In this document: positions 46,644 to 59,852 of the stretch, piece by piece
How the letters are laid out: every line of letters starts with the position of its first letter
Position numbering within the stretch: the stretch's first letter is position 1
From: Gyrodactylus bullatarudis
Taxonomy: Eukaryota > Platyhelminthes > Monogenea > Gyrodactylidea > Gyrodactylidae
Length of the DNA stretch: 64,000 bases
Assembly (NCBI GenBank): GCA_012064415.1
Contig: SSNU01000042.1
Coordinates: forward strand, 529,822-593,821
Direction: 5' to 3'
The notes under the pieces: generated by a model
What the model saw: the letters and a program-made list of their open reading frames with translations, nothing else
The model's database searches: none
Told to the model about the DNA's origin: nothing
Made by a program: the position numbers and the translations under genes

Positions 46644-48002
46644 GTGGTCGACAAAAACAAAAGTATCCAGTCTAAATTCTTATTAACTATTAAAAATGTT
46701 CTATCCGAATTTAAACTTTGTTGTATTTTTAACTCATTCATAGCCTTTAAAATCCCGATTTATTAGTTTCCATTGAATTGAAAAACGACAAATCAAAAGT
46801 ATCCATTTTTATTTTTTGAAATCTACGTAGTTTTGAACAACACTCAGACATATTTTAAGCATAGAGTAGTAAAGACCCTCAACTGTGTCTTTGTCTATAG
46901 ATATCCATTCCTTGATTATTTTTTCTCTTGAATCTTTCTTATTCAAGAATATTTTCCCGTTGGCATAAACTTTTCGAGTTAAAATTTCTCCAAGATTCTC
47001 GATTGGGTTTAAGTCCGGGCTGAATAAAGGCCAAGATAATGAATCGATATTGTTATCTGAAAACCACTTTTTTAGTTGAAGCGGATCGATGGCAAGGCGC
47101 ATTATCCTGTTGAAAAACTAGCATCTCTTTTTCGATTTCTTCCTAGAACGGTAAAAGTTGATCTTCAAGTAACTTTTGGTAGGAACTTGAATTCAATTTT
47201 TCGTCAATGTAATAAAAGACCAAACCATGATACTGCCACCTCCGAATCCACGCTTGATACGTGTCGGCTTAGGCAATGATTGGTCTATCCAAAAAAAAAG
47301 AAGTGAGACCATCTGGACCATCCAAATTGAATTTTTTCTCATCTGAGAAAATAATCTTAGACAATTCCTGGTTTTCAATTATTCTTTTTGATTTCCAGTC
47401 TTTCCTAGCTATCTTGTTTGGCCCACTCAGGTTAGGAGTTTTTCTAGGTCTTCCCAAAAAAATCTCCGCAATTTTTTTCAGGTAACACTGTATTGTCCTT
47501 GTACTAACTGACGAATTGAGTTCAGATTTTATTTGCGAGACAGAAAATCTTTTCTTGGTTGCAAGAAATTTTATTTTTTCCCTTGTAGATGAGATATTTT
47601 TCTTATTGTTTTTGGGCGATTTTAGAATAAGTTATGAGTATATTGAGCGATGAGTACATCAAATTTTCATAACGTTCTTTAGGGAGTTTAGAGCAAGAAT
47701 TTTCTCCTCTGTACTCAACTTTGAGTATTTCGACTTAGGAACAGTAGTAAGTAATCTTGGTATTGATAAATTAAGAATACTAGCTGTAAAAAAGATACTT
47801 TTGATTTGTCGTTTTTCAATTCAATGGAAACTAATAAATCGGGATTTTAAAGGCTATGAATGAGTTAAAAATGCAACAAAGTTTAAATTCGGATAGAACT
47901 TTTTTTCTATCGAATGATGTTTAGTTTTTTTTATCAAGAGTTTATATATAGAGGAAGTTAATAAGAATTTAGACTGGATACTTTTGTTCTTGTCGACGAC
48001 TG
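46644..48002 (-). mobile_element. Tc1-like element with long terminal inverted repeats, inactive
   Basis: About 1.36 kb flanked by TA on both sides (46642-46643 and 48003-48004). The terminal inverted repeats begin with a GTCGAC(A/G)A-type end and run ~160 bp on the left (CAAAAGTATCCAGTC ... AAAAGTATC). The right repeat has an extra ~55 bp. Between them lies a decayed transposase. Confidence 0.85.
46809..47620 (-). pseudogene. Decayed Tc1-like transposase
   Basis: Family blocks are in order but in different frames: SKIIFSDEKKFNLDGPDG, RIKRGFGGGSIMVWSF, VFQQDNAPCHRSAS and WPLFSPDLNPIENL. Frame changes occur at a run of eight T near 47290, at ~47200 and at ~47080, and one TAG is internal. None of the breaks looks like a GT-AG intron, in contrast to the transposase at 42-43 kb. 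Confidence 0.85.
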
Positions 48003-50631
48003 TATTAACGCAATCTACATACTGTTTGTTTAGAATAATCACAATGTAGAAATTACAGGGTTTTTAGACAATTTTTTGAACATCACTTGACTCTCTTAAT
48101 AATTTCGATATATTTCTAGGAATTTCAATAAAACGGCGAAAAGGCTCAGCAGGACTAAAAAAATTCAGACATAAAATAAGGAAAAGTAAAATGTTGGGTT
48201 ATTGATATTTGAGAAATACAGATTGCTTCGATATCCCACATTTAAGGGGATGAACCGTCTAGAACAAAAGGTTGCTATTCCTACTACAGTTAGTAATCGT
48301 AGAGGTAGAGAAGGTATCCCAAGAAGCCTGTTATTCAAATTAGCCTGGTAAATATGTTAGAATGAAACATGGTAGGGTTTCGAGAAATAATGTCTTTTAA
48401 AGGTGACAGTGAATCCCAGAGAAAGAAGTAAGGGAGAAAAACCCAATAAAGGATATGAAATTATGATTTCTTCCAGACGTATTTGTTTACACTTGGAGGT
48501 TATTTTATCAATTTAGCTAATAAAAGTTTTCTACTTTATTCCTATAACAGCTTAAAATTGTACTTTTGATATGAGACAAGAAAGGAACCTAATCAGAGAT
48601 TCATATAGATTATAGAATATTATATAGACCTTTCGGAACTTTGTCAGCCTTGAATCTTTCCCAGAGTAATCTGACTCCTACATAGTCAAATGTTCACGCG
48701 TCTACCCACGCCTAAACTAGCTCCACCCCAACCTCAAGTCTACTTTCACTCTGCTTCAAGGTCACAAATGACTTTGCTGACAAATTCATCTCTTGTCTTG
48801 ATGATAACAGTAATTTTTTATGCATGAACAATGCCCGGTTAATTTTCAGATTCTCCCTGTTGAATGCTGTTCTATGAATTTGGTTTTTATCTTTAAAAAG
48901 GGGGGAGGGTAAGAAAATCCAATCAAGAGATATCAGTTTACAGTACAAGTCCCATCTCTTGTCCCTTGGTAATTATACCAATTCTTCCCTATTTCTCCCT
49001 TTCTAAATGCTATGAATCGAATACAAACTCATCTATTATCCCTGGATTATGGGAGAAGCAAGACTTGAGCAGAGTGTTAATTTTCTCCCATCAGTCAAAC
49101 TTTAGAATGACTCAGAATTAGCCGATTATTAATTAGATGAGCATATCTGTATTTTTAGGAGAACTAACCTTGTGTTAGTCTTTCAGCAAAATGGCAGTGT
49201 TGGTTTTCTATATCTTTGCATATTTATGCAATCTATTCACATATTCTAATTGCCATTTTATGCTATCAAATGTCATTGAAGATTAGGGGGAAAAGTTCGT
49301 GTTCTGGCAATTACTTTGGCTCAATTCCATAAGGTATTTATTCTCTTATCACAAGTTACTATCGATCTGGCCAGGCGTCTATGATGTAACATATCTCTTT
49401 TGGATTATATCTAGATTGATGGTGGCGCTACAATACTCAAAAATTGATCTGGCGTAAATATTGAAAAGAAGAGTTCTGCTCGTAAATAAATTCAACCCTA
49501 TTGCAATATCTATCTATCCTATCTTGGCTCATAATCAACAGACTTCTTGAAATTATATTTTCTAATATAAATTCCCTTTCTAAATCCACGAACAGAGAGT
49601 TCCTGGGTTCTTATAAACCCCAATACATCTATGTCATTTCTTTCCTTAATTCAGATATAATATAACCTTTCATTTGACTTCAAACCAATCCTATCGGGCC
49701 GAGTAAGAAATAACAATATATAATTTTGTACATATATATACATATATATATAATAATACTCAAACATGCAAGTATCTAGATGGGTAAATGGTTGTTGGCC
49801 AGGAAGTATTTGATTAATATTGTAATATATTACTCTTTTCAATCAATAGATTTAATTCGATATTCATTTGTATTGTTATATAGAAGAGAAAGTGAGTGAT
49901 CATTTCATTACTCAATTATTCATCGAAAGTCTTTTTAATTCGAATGGGGGAGAGTCTGGGTGTCGTGTTGATTTTTACGAGAATCAAATTCTGAATGAAA
50001 ATTTTGGAATTATTGTAAAAGTTAGAGACACACAAAAACATACACATTGACTTGTACTAGCTACTAGAGAGTAGAGACAAAGGTGAGATGGATGGGGAAG
50101 TGGATATTTTGGAGGATATTTCAAGTCAGATTGATAGATCAGCCTTTGCCCCATGGAAAAACTATGAGAGAGATAGCAATTCAATTTCTATACTAAAGAG
50201 ATTTTGCAGAGTCAAATTTTGATTCATGACACAGGCCATTCAATTTTTGCTGATTTTAAATATAGAAAAATAAAAATGACATCTTGGCAAAAGAGTGGGA
50301 GGGAAATGTTAGGACTTGTCTTGGGCAAAGTTGAAAATTTACCTATTCTTTATTTGAAACTTCAGCTCAACTCCGAATCAGTGTTGGGCCTATTTCAACA
50401 CATAGAAGGAGAATAAGCTACCCCAACTCGAATGCAAAAGACTTTGAGATATCCAAAGCGTTGAAAAACCTATATAAAATAATTCCAGATTTTTATTTTC
50501 GTCTAGAGTTAAATTTTGTAATGTCTGAGAAAGCATTGAGTGTAAAAATATTAATATCCGATTTATTTTCCGAGTAAACAATTTAAGAAATACTATTGAT
50601 TGAGTAGGTAGAAACTCATGTTATAGAAGCT
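48003..50631. other. Unassigned AT-rich DNA
   Basis: A (TA)n-like stretch at ~49728-49752. No gene, repeat partner or RNA recognised. Confidence 0.4.
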
Positions 50632-50942
50632 TTAACTGTTCATGTCCCATTGTCCCACCAGGGGAACACACCACCTTCTTGAGCGATAATTTGAACTAAA
50701 AGACACTCAAGTTACTTAAAAGGGGGGGATTTTTTTAGAAAATGTAGTCAAAAGTATTTAAAACGTTTTTTTGTGAAAACCCATTTGCTGAGGCCTTGGG
50801 AAATAAGGCAATTTTAACCTCTATCATCTTTGAAATGATAAATCGGCTCTCAGAAAGAAATTCAGAATCAGCGTAATTATTTAATGGCTAAATTTTCTAG
50901 TTTGTGTGATGGAAAAAAACAATTCGGGACATGAAGGGTTAA
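50632..50942. repeat. TTAA-flanked MITE (piggyBac type), 311 bp
   Basis: Left end TTAACTGTTCATGTCCCA, right end GGGACATGAAGGGTTAA, an inverted repeat with TTAA at both limits. Interior shared with 60815-61272 (GAGCGATAATTTGAACTAAA; AACGTTTTTTTGTGAAAACC). Confidence 0.85.
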
Positions 50943-53375
50943 GCGACCATGTTCCACTAAAATTTAACAATAGACTTTTGATCTCTTGCTTTTTAACCAG
51001 TTGTAATCGTTTAAAGTACAATAAGCACGAGTATGAGAAATGCCAAAAATTCAAATCTCAAATAGAGCTCAAAGAGAATGCTTTCACTGTGATGATAGTG
51101 CTCTACAACCATTCAATCGATTGAGATGAGTAATTAACAATATTTTTTAGTCTTGATAATAATCTGTAATTTTCTACATTTCATTCATCGAAATTCGATT
51201 GAAACTAAAAGCATAGATTAAAAGCTTTTTTTCTAGTATTTTGTAATTTGAAATTGAAGCAATTATAATATTATTTTTGGCCAAAAAGTTGAATATCTTA
51301 GATTCAGGATATTTGATTTTCTTGTCGTGGAAAACCTCTTCTGCTCTTTGATTAGCTCAAATTAGCTAAAAATTGTGAAATAGTCGAAAAAATTAAAGAT
51401 GAGGAATGCATGTTAATTAGAATTTTACATGAGACCAACTGTGAAGATGATGTCTTTTCGTGATGACCTACCTAAACAGGAGAGATCCCAATCACTGGTC
51501 AATTACTGCTACAGGGGGGTCTCTTTTTCACGTGGATTCATCGCACAAAGACAACAACGATAGAATATAACAACAAGAAATGAACGAAATCTGGGACACC
51601 ATCATCATCATTATTGTACCATTAGACAAAGTGTAGAGCTTTTTTCATAATTCAACTGCAAATTGAAAAGAGTTTGGTAAACTTTTCAGAAATCTTAATC
51701 CTTTCCCAAGGATCGTAACCAGATCCTTTTTTGTCACGAAAAAAAAAAGAGTCGGCAGAAGCAAGTGAGAGGAAAATCTTGCCTAATCGTTATGAACTTT
51801 TACTGCCTAGCGGCAAAGATTTCAATTGACGCTGTTGTTATCCTTCATTGAAATAAGTCTATATATCTATATTTAGTTTATCTTCCTTTTGGTTCATAAT
51901 AATATTATTTTCTACGAATTCATTTGGCTTTTTACGCACACAGACTATAGAAGAGAAGGTCTTGTTACAGTCATTCAGAAAATCTACATAGATTCGTAAT
52001 AAGCGTATTCACAAACAACAAAAGATTGAATGCAAAAATAAAAATTTGATGTGTCAAAAATCATGATTTTCACCAATCGTTCTTAAAGATAGATCATCTT
52101 TAGCCCATGGAAGACTGACCAATAAAAATCTTTCTTTTGTAATATCTACTTGATTTATATTTGGCATGTAAAGACTAAAAAGTATGCCAGAAATAGGGCT
52201 CAATCTTTCGTATTCTCAGACTTGAATTGTCAAGCTGTAGCAGACACATTAGAATATTTTTTTCAATTCAATCAATTAATTGTAGTTGATGACAAGAATG
52301 TATCCCTATATCGATACTTTAGGCATGTCTAAATCAGATTGATTAATCCGCAATCAAGATTAAGAAGTAAAAGATTAGGAACGTACGTATGTATACTGTT
52401 CATTTGGAATTTTTTTCATCAGAAATAAAAAGAACTAAGCAAGGTAAAACATAAATATGGGGAAGACTAGCCTTGTCCTTTTGGTTATATATAGGATGGA
52501 TGAAACAATAGAAGAAAGGGGGTACATTATTTTAATCAGTAAACGAGTAAGAGATCAATCATTCCTCAATAAGGGCTATTCCAGTTCGAATAGGTGGGGA
52601 GGGGGGAAAGGAAAGTTTCTGCTACATTCAGATGCTATCGATTGGGATTCTCAAAAAAATTTGGAATAATTTACATGAGAGAAAGAAAGAGAGAGAATTC
52701 GGACTCATCAAACTCAATGCACACGCACATGATAAAAAAATTAGAAACATTTTAGCGATTTTTCCATTTTTTAAACTTTGAGCTATTTTTTCTAATGATG
52801 AACCTCTCCAGAAGAAGGAACTTGGTCTCAAGAATCAACGAGGCATCTTTTAATACACGATCATAGAGCCACTTTTTAAACACTTAACTTAATGTAGCCC
52901 CCCCCCCTATTTTTGAAAGAGGTGACCTGATTTAACAAGTACTATAGATCGTGTCTTGTGTTGACTTCGAGGCTTCTACTTTTACTTCTATTACGTAAAT
53001 TGAGTTTTTTATCATGAAACTGGTTTTTTATGTGAGTATATTGAGAAAAGTACTTAGAAGAGAGTAAGAAAGAATACAATTTTATTTACTTCTCGAATCA
53101 CTAAGGATCATAAAAATGGGAAATAAAATTCTATGGTAAGAAATCATAAAGGGGAAATTCGGTAATAAAATGACAATTTCCTCCCTATAGGAATCTTAGG
53201 CGTGAGACACTGGTTCAATTGTAGAATTGTGAGATTTGTGAAAGATTCAACCTCGTTAGAAAATGGTACAGAAAGTGACCCATGACATTTTAGTGTCATC
53301 TCTCGGGAATTTCCGATTTTCCTAGAAATATTCATTTTCAAGTAGTAAAAAATGACCAAAAAGTTGAAAAAAGGT
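50943..53375. other. Unassigned AT-rich DNA
   Basis: Around 51987-52035 it resembles part of the 53517-54005 MITE (GATTCGTAATAAGCGTATTC). Otherwise nothing recognised. Confidence 0.4.
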
Positions 53376-54135
53376 AAGCTAGTTGACACGAAGATGATAT
53401 TTTACTTTTATACAAAAAAATTCATTTCTCGAATTCGAAAATAAGCCAATAAGACGAATTTCTGCAGCCGAGTTCGAATTCTTCGTCTAATGTTGATCTC
53501 AAATATCTGCATTTAACCCTTAAAGTCCCACAGTGTGATAGTTCCATCACACGACATTTTAGCAACCCATTATTATTCATTCAAGCCTCAGAAAATACTT
53601 CGTTTAACACCCCCATTCGATAGGAAATTTATTAATCTCCTGGAATACGCAAAGATCTTGACTCTATCATTCGTCAAACTTGCGCTATACTAATTAAAGA
53701 GAGCTGATTTTTTTCGAAAAATTAATTTTTGTTTCAAACGTTTTTAGTGTGAAAACCTACTTCCCAGGGTCATAGATAAAAATTAAGATAACTTTTATCG
53801 AGGAATCATACCTCTAGAATGCAAATATGCATTCACCTGAACTCTATCTACTTAAGCTACAAAGATAACCCGTTTTTGGATCAAAAAACTTCTAAACCAA
53901 AAATAATTGGGTTAAAAAAACTGTGGATTCGTAATTAGCGTATCCACAAACCAGAGGATAGACGAAAGATTGAATGCGAGTCATGGAAAAAAATTCTCTG
54001 GGACTTTAAGTGTTTCGAAACTTTGAAATCGATAGAAATATTGGATTCGAAAGTTGAAGAAACAACCTAATTTCGGTCAGATTGAATTTTTTAGAAAACT
54101 TTTTCAATTTCCACGACTTTATCACCAGTCTTTTC
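53376..54135. repeat. Foldback copy split by a MITE
   Basis: AGCTAGTTGACACGAAGATG starts the copy. It jumps across an internal deletion to the right-arm sequence GTCTAATGTTGATCTCAAAT, is interrupted at a TTAA, and resumes at 54010 with TTTGAAATCGATAGAAATAT as in the 35050 arm. Confidence 0.8.
53517..54005. mobile_element. TTAA MITE inserted in a foldback, ~489 bp
   Basis: TTAA at both edges; ends CCCTTAAAGTCCCA and the inverse TGGGACTTTAAG. Interior has stretches in common with 13190-13320 and 34440-34580. Non-coding, so presumably moved by a piggyBac-type enzyme. Confidence 0.75.
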
Positions 54136-57100
54136 ATAGTTTGTTGCTATTTTATATTGAAGAATTTTTGTGTTCTATTTTTTCTCAGGGACTTGATATC
54201 TATTCTTGTTTTTTCATAACTTGAATCGATAGCTAACTTGGCTTTGACGACACAAATGTTTGCAAAAAATTCAAATTAATCTACCAAAAAGATTCAGTAT
54301 TTTTTCTAAATCTAACGGTCCTCTTCAACTCTCCCTCTAATACCATAACTTATGATTCATAAAAAAGTTTCTAACTCTAATAGGTTGAAACATACATTTT
54401 TAACTTGTCAGGTTTATGCGTTCATTTGATAGAAAATAGAGTTTTAAGTTTTTTTCAGATATGCACATTCACTGGAAGATGTCAAGTTATCAATTTGGGT
54501 AAATATTTTTAAACTTGGCCACAGAAAACCGGCGATTACGGACAATAGAGAATCTATTGGAAGCATTGTCTGATAAACAATTTTTAATTTAGCATAGGAA
54601 AACGATAAACAAATCATGGATCTCTCGTGAGTGTACATGTTGAACTCGATTAGTTGAGGCAAAACATTCTCAAAGAGTTGTGTGTAGATGGAAATTTTCC
54701 ACATGACCAACATCTCGAGATTTGTATGTATGTGTGTAGTCAGAAGAACCCAGGGTAATTGAGTAGAGAAGATGTCCTCTCCATCTTAAGGAGTAAATGA
54801 TTTTAATTAGTTTTCCCCTCATCTCAAATGAAATTCTCAAGGATATGCTGAGACGTACTTGACTATCACTACTAATGATTTCTTATTATAGAATCCTGTG
54901 TTTTGAGCAATGGATTTTATGGAAAGTATAAAAGTTTTCCCTGGAAACTCATCAAGCCTTGAGATTATTTGGTCTGAGAACCTCCTATGCATTAATATTT
55001 GTGTAAGTATGATAATTATAAATAATAACGTATAATAATTGTACTCGTAGTAAAATTCATTGAAAAATTATTGGTGCAAAATTAAAAATTGTCATTCTCA
55101 ATCATTCTAACAACAATAACTAAACTTAAATTAATATGCAACATTTGTGAGTAAAAGAGAAGCTTTCTCAGAAAGAAAAGTTGAAAAAGAGGAAAAGAAA
55201 TCACGAAAAAAATGAAAAAGGATGATAATTTTGAGATTATAATTAAAACAACTGATCGATTCAAATTCGTCCTAAGGGCATGCTCAGATATATCCCTTTA
55301 CCTTTCTTGTTAAAAAAATAAAGAACAAAAACTAAGTAGAAGAACTGAAGAGAAGATACAAATGATCGAGATGGTTAAGTTAAGCAAGCAGACGACACAC
55401 TAGCCATGATATCTCCAAAATGTTAGCAGTCGTCTTAAAATATACTGCTCTCGTTCGATCAGTTCAACTCTTAACCTTGATATGATTCAGAAGAGACTTT
55501 TAAAATTTATCCGTACTTGTTATGTGCGAATTCAGTTAAACTGAGAGAGTTGATTTATTACGCCACAGACGCCTTACCAAACCTATAAATCAAGTGATAA
55601 AAGACCAAAGAACCAGAACTAGACCAAGGAGAATCGACTCTTTAAATTTTAATTATTCTAGTAAATTATTTTTTGACTCTCTGAATTTATATTGCGCAAA
55701 TGGAAAACCTTTTAATCCTATTTCGTGTTTTTTTAGGTGGGGGGGAGGTATAATGTTCGATAGCATACATCAATTGAAAATACCTATTATTTATTTTGAA
55801 AATCTCGAACACACCAGTTTAGTGTAGTCTGGATTTTTTTTTCTTTGAAGTTGCACATTTATTTAATAATCAAAGCATGAAAATATTATACACAGAAATA
55901 GATGGTGTTCACAAGATTTAAAGTTAGACCTTATCCTAGGTCAGTTGGCAGAGCAGGATCATAGTTATCAAACTTGTCAAATTCCTCTACTTAGTTTAGA
56001 CGCATCGATTCTGTAGGATGCTGAAATTCCATGATATTTTCAAGTGAATATTCGATCAATAATTTTCACAATATAAAAGGTGAAATAATTAAAAGTGGGG
56101 GTCAAGAAGTGATTTTGAATAGTCAATTTTTGATCTGACATGAGTAATTATAGATTTAATATCATGTAGATTGTCACATTCCCAAAGTGAAATGGATATA
56201 AACTTGAGGATTGGTCATTTTAGCTGAAGAAAAGGGCCTTGAATCGAATCTGTGTATTATAGTTATCCAGTTCCACTCCCAGTGTATTAGGAATTGTATC
56301 ATTTCGGGAATAGGTGTGTAATATTTCACAATTTGCATAGATTTTCAGATTACTGCCAAGAGGAATACAATGGGAAACAAACATCCATCACGAAACATAG
56401 AGCTTAAGAGATTTTTATCTTTAAATCGTGTCTGTTTTATTTATTATTATTATTAGTATGATTATTATTGGGGAAAGGACACATTCCTGGGAGTCATTTT
56501 ATCTCGGTTCTATCAGATTATCATCAGAATAGGTTCAGAAGGTTCATTTATGTTGTCAATAGTTACAAATGTCATGATGGTGTCTTGAAAATCAAACAAT
56601 GAAAACAGCGTGCTTGCTAGATCTGGGGCTGATTGGGATAGACTGATTTTTTTCTAAGTTGAGCCGAATTTTTAATATTCGTTTTACTTACAAGTAGTCT
56701 GACTATTTTCTTAATTCAAGACATAACGTTGAGAAATATTATCATCAAGGTCTTTTAGTGCCCTAAAAAGGATTATTTATACAGCTGTATTTTGTTGTTT
56801 AAATGAATATATTCAACTTATGGCAAGTTATAGAAACTGTCCTTATATCTACAACATCCATGACGGACCTTGTCAGTGTTGAGGGTTTTTTCTCGAGAGT
56901 GGTCAAATATTTAAGGCTAAATTGATATAAAGCATATCAGAACATGAACTCTTGTGCACACTCTGGGGTTACTTAAAGAGAGGAATATTTATTCCATGAG
57001 AGGATTGGAAAAGGAACAAGAATTGAGCCAAATTCTTTTCCAGAATGGGGAGAGATATTGGCGATATCTCAGGAAGCGATAATTATCTGATCCATGGTAT

Positions 57101-58649
57101 ACACAGATCATTGATTTATCTACATCCATCTAATACACTCATAGCAGAAGCAGCAATATTTGAATTAATTTTTTCATTTTTTATCTTTTTTATTTTGAAA
57201 AACAGATGTAGAAATATTCATAGAATTTGAGTGAAAGGAATATGGAAAAATGAAGAAAACATATATAGGCTAGAACAATGCGTATTATTTCCCCTCTTTC
57301 AATAGAAATATGTAGTCATTATAAGGATACTGTACATAGAGATCATTATAAAAACCTACCTTGTAGAACTAATTAATGTGTGTATACTCAAATTATTCGT
57401 CCTGTTCAAGAGTCTCTCTATTAGCGTGGGAGTCTTGTTTGTTTGTTTTCTGATTTAATTTTCATATTCTAATACAAACAGCTATATTTTCATCTAATTT
57501 GAGGTTTGTGAGGAAACAGCAAGAAACCTATAATATGACCCATAATACAGAGGGGGGAGATTGTTGTTGTTGTTGACTGATTCATTTCAAGCACAAAACC
57601 GACTAGACGCGCAGATTTCTAATGACTTGGAATGGAAACTTGTCCACCAAAAGGGAAAAGTGCGCAGTTTGAATAGATTATTTCGGTTATTGTTTTGTTT
57701 ATTTTAAAATCTGAAATGTGAAAGAAATCTTCCCATGCAATTACTATTTAATTGATTTTTAATGAACTTCCTTATTTCGTAGTAATAAAATTTGGACCTT
57801 GTATGATCTGTATGAATAAGAGTTTATAAATATTCTATATAGATTGATTTTATTAGTCTAATCTGATTGGTCAATTCCTTTCTACTACAATTTCATTCAA
57901 ATTGTAATAGTATTTTAATGAATGAAAATTAAAGAATCGGTTTTTTACAAAAGTAAAGAAAATTTTACGATCTCACATCTCATTAGTGAAAAAGAAGAGA
58001 GGAATGGAAAGCCTTGGATAATACTGATACTGATAATGATGGTAATTGCTGGAAATGGGAAGAAAACACAAAACATTACTTAGTCTCTGAGATAGAGAGA
58101 GACAACCTCTTTTTTCCATTTTTATAGCACATAGCTTAGAAAAAACCCCTCATATTCATTTGTTTGGAATGTTTAGGTTTGAATTGCCTCATTTATCTTC
58201 CATCTCTCTCTCTACGTGTTATGGCTATATATAAAGAGATATACTACTATACTTTACATGTACTTGTATGTAAAGGCATTAAGAGGAATTGCATAATAAT
58301 CTGTGTGTGTGTGTGTGGGTAGGTAGATAAATCAAGGTTAGAGAAAGATTGCAACAGAAAGGCAAAGTTACATCTTCTATCTGTAGAGTAGTGGAACTAT
58401 GATCTTGCGACATGTTGTCAATACATGCATAAGCTAAAAGTCTTTTTGTGTGTTAATTATCATGGAAAGATTAGTCACAGAACGAACGCCTTCTCTTAGA
58501 TTGATGATGATGATGGTGATGAGGGGTTGTTACATTTTAATAATAATAGAATAAACAAAGGGAATCTTTTGACATTTAAGCTATTTCATTTACCATTCTT
58601 TACTACTAAAATGATGTAAGGATAAGAGATAATTTCTTAAAGAGATACC
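54136..58649. other. Unassigned AT-rich DNA
   Basis: A (TG)n run at 58302-58318 and short triplet runs near 56435-56465 and 58500-58520. No gene or shared repeat recognised. Confidence 0.4.
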
Positions 58650-59235
58650 TAAATCTTGAAAACTCATTTTAAATTTCTTCCAATTATTGAATTCCAAAAT
58701 AAAAAGGCTTTGATTGGAGAGAAGAAATATTTGTCTCATGAAAATATAGTGTTGATGATGCGGCATGCAGCAAAGAAGAATAAACCTGTAGTTCTTCGTA
58801 CAAAACCTGATTTTGAAGAAAGTCCACCACAGGTAACCATGTACTATAATCAGACAATGTTCTAGATAAACTTGTGAGTACCTACACACATGCCGAAGAT
58901 CAGTGAGAGGATGGCCTCTAGCCTCATTCTGGAATATTCAAGATATAGCAGCTTATAATTATTTAGTATTGTACACGATAAAATGGCCCACAATATTTGC
59001 AAAGAACCCGAAACTTGGAAGAAAAATGTTTTTACGCCAACTAAATCAAAATAATTTGGATATTACAAATAATTCTTTGAATTCCTATGCAAAAGCAAAG
59101 GAGTGAGCCTAAAAGAGGTAGATGCCATATCTGTTCAAGATCTTTGAATAGAAAAAGCCATAGAAGTTGCTACAAGTGTTTAGAACCTGTGTGTGCCCAA
59201 CATAATTTAATAATATGTAAAAACTGTCAATAAAT
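58650..59235 (+). pseudogene. piggyBac-type transposase, C-terminal relic
   Basis: Three fragments in two frames: PPQVTMYYNQTMF, then LDKLVSTYT, then GWPLASFWNIQDIAAYNYLVLY and NPKLGRKMFLRQL, then the Cys-rich tail RCHICSRSLNRKSH, CYKCLEPVCAQHN, CKNC. This is the order of the piggyBac C-terminus, with the zinc-binding CxxC...HxxC domain last. A two-base shift near 58890 and stops after NQTMF and AKAKE break it. The N-terminal catalytic part is missing. GGGTTAA at 59332-59338 may mark the element's right end. Confidence 0.75.
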
Positions 59236-59470
59236 TAACAGTTGTTATTCATAAGGAAAATCATTTTATGTAGTGGTGTCGTTTCCGACACCATTTTACC
59301 ATACTTGTCAGTTTTATTATTTCCAAACCGAGGGTTAATCAGGTGTAAGGAACATAAAAAAGCTATAGAATGACGTAAAAAGTCTAGGAAATATGAGGAA
59401 TAAGTATAAAAATATGATTTTGGAGTCTATAGAGATTAAACTAAACGAGGTTGTTGATGGTTATAAGACG

Positions 59471-59852
59471 GATATAAATATTGGAAATCTTTTGTCAGAA
59501 TTGATTGGTTAAAGTTAAAAAGAAATCTGATTGGTTTAATGTTTTGATTGGGCACACAAGGTTTTAAGTATTTGAAAAATCTCCCGCCAGAAGAAGACAT
59601 GTATTCAAAATATTGTGTGAGTCCAAACTATTTTTATCAGGGTAATCTACATGTTTTTTATTCTAATCTTAATTTTAATTTTCCTTCAAGTGATGAATTA
59701 CAAATTAACAGAGTTATTACTCTAATAATTCTGATTACTATAACAATCCTTGCTTTTTAAGAAACACTACACCTTTCTATACTCTTTCTTTTTCTACAGA
59801 TAGACCAATAAAAGCCAAAAGACAACATAGTCAGGTAGCAAGCGAACAACGT
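59471..59852. repeat. Dispersed repeat shared with 43599-43880, copy 2
   Basis: Same ordered blocks as copy 1, with a ~100-bp insertion after TTATCAGGGTAATCTACATG. It starts about 130 bp right of the probable piggyBac end. Confidence 0.75.

Noticed and set aside
47269..47457. Ultrashort introns as the cause of frame breaks in the 46.6-48.0 kb Tc1 transposase
   Set aside because: The first break is at a run of eight T and the others lack GT-AG borders; ordinary decay explains them.
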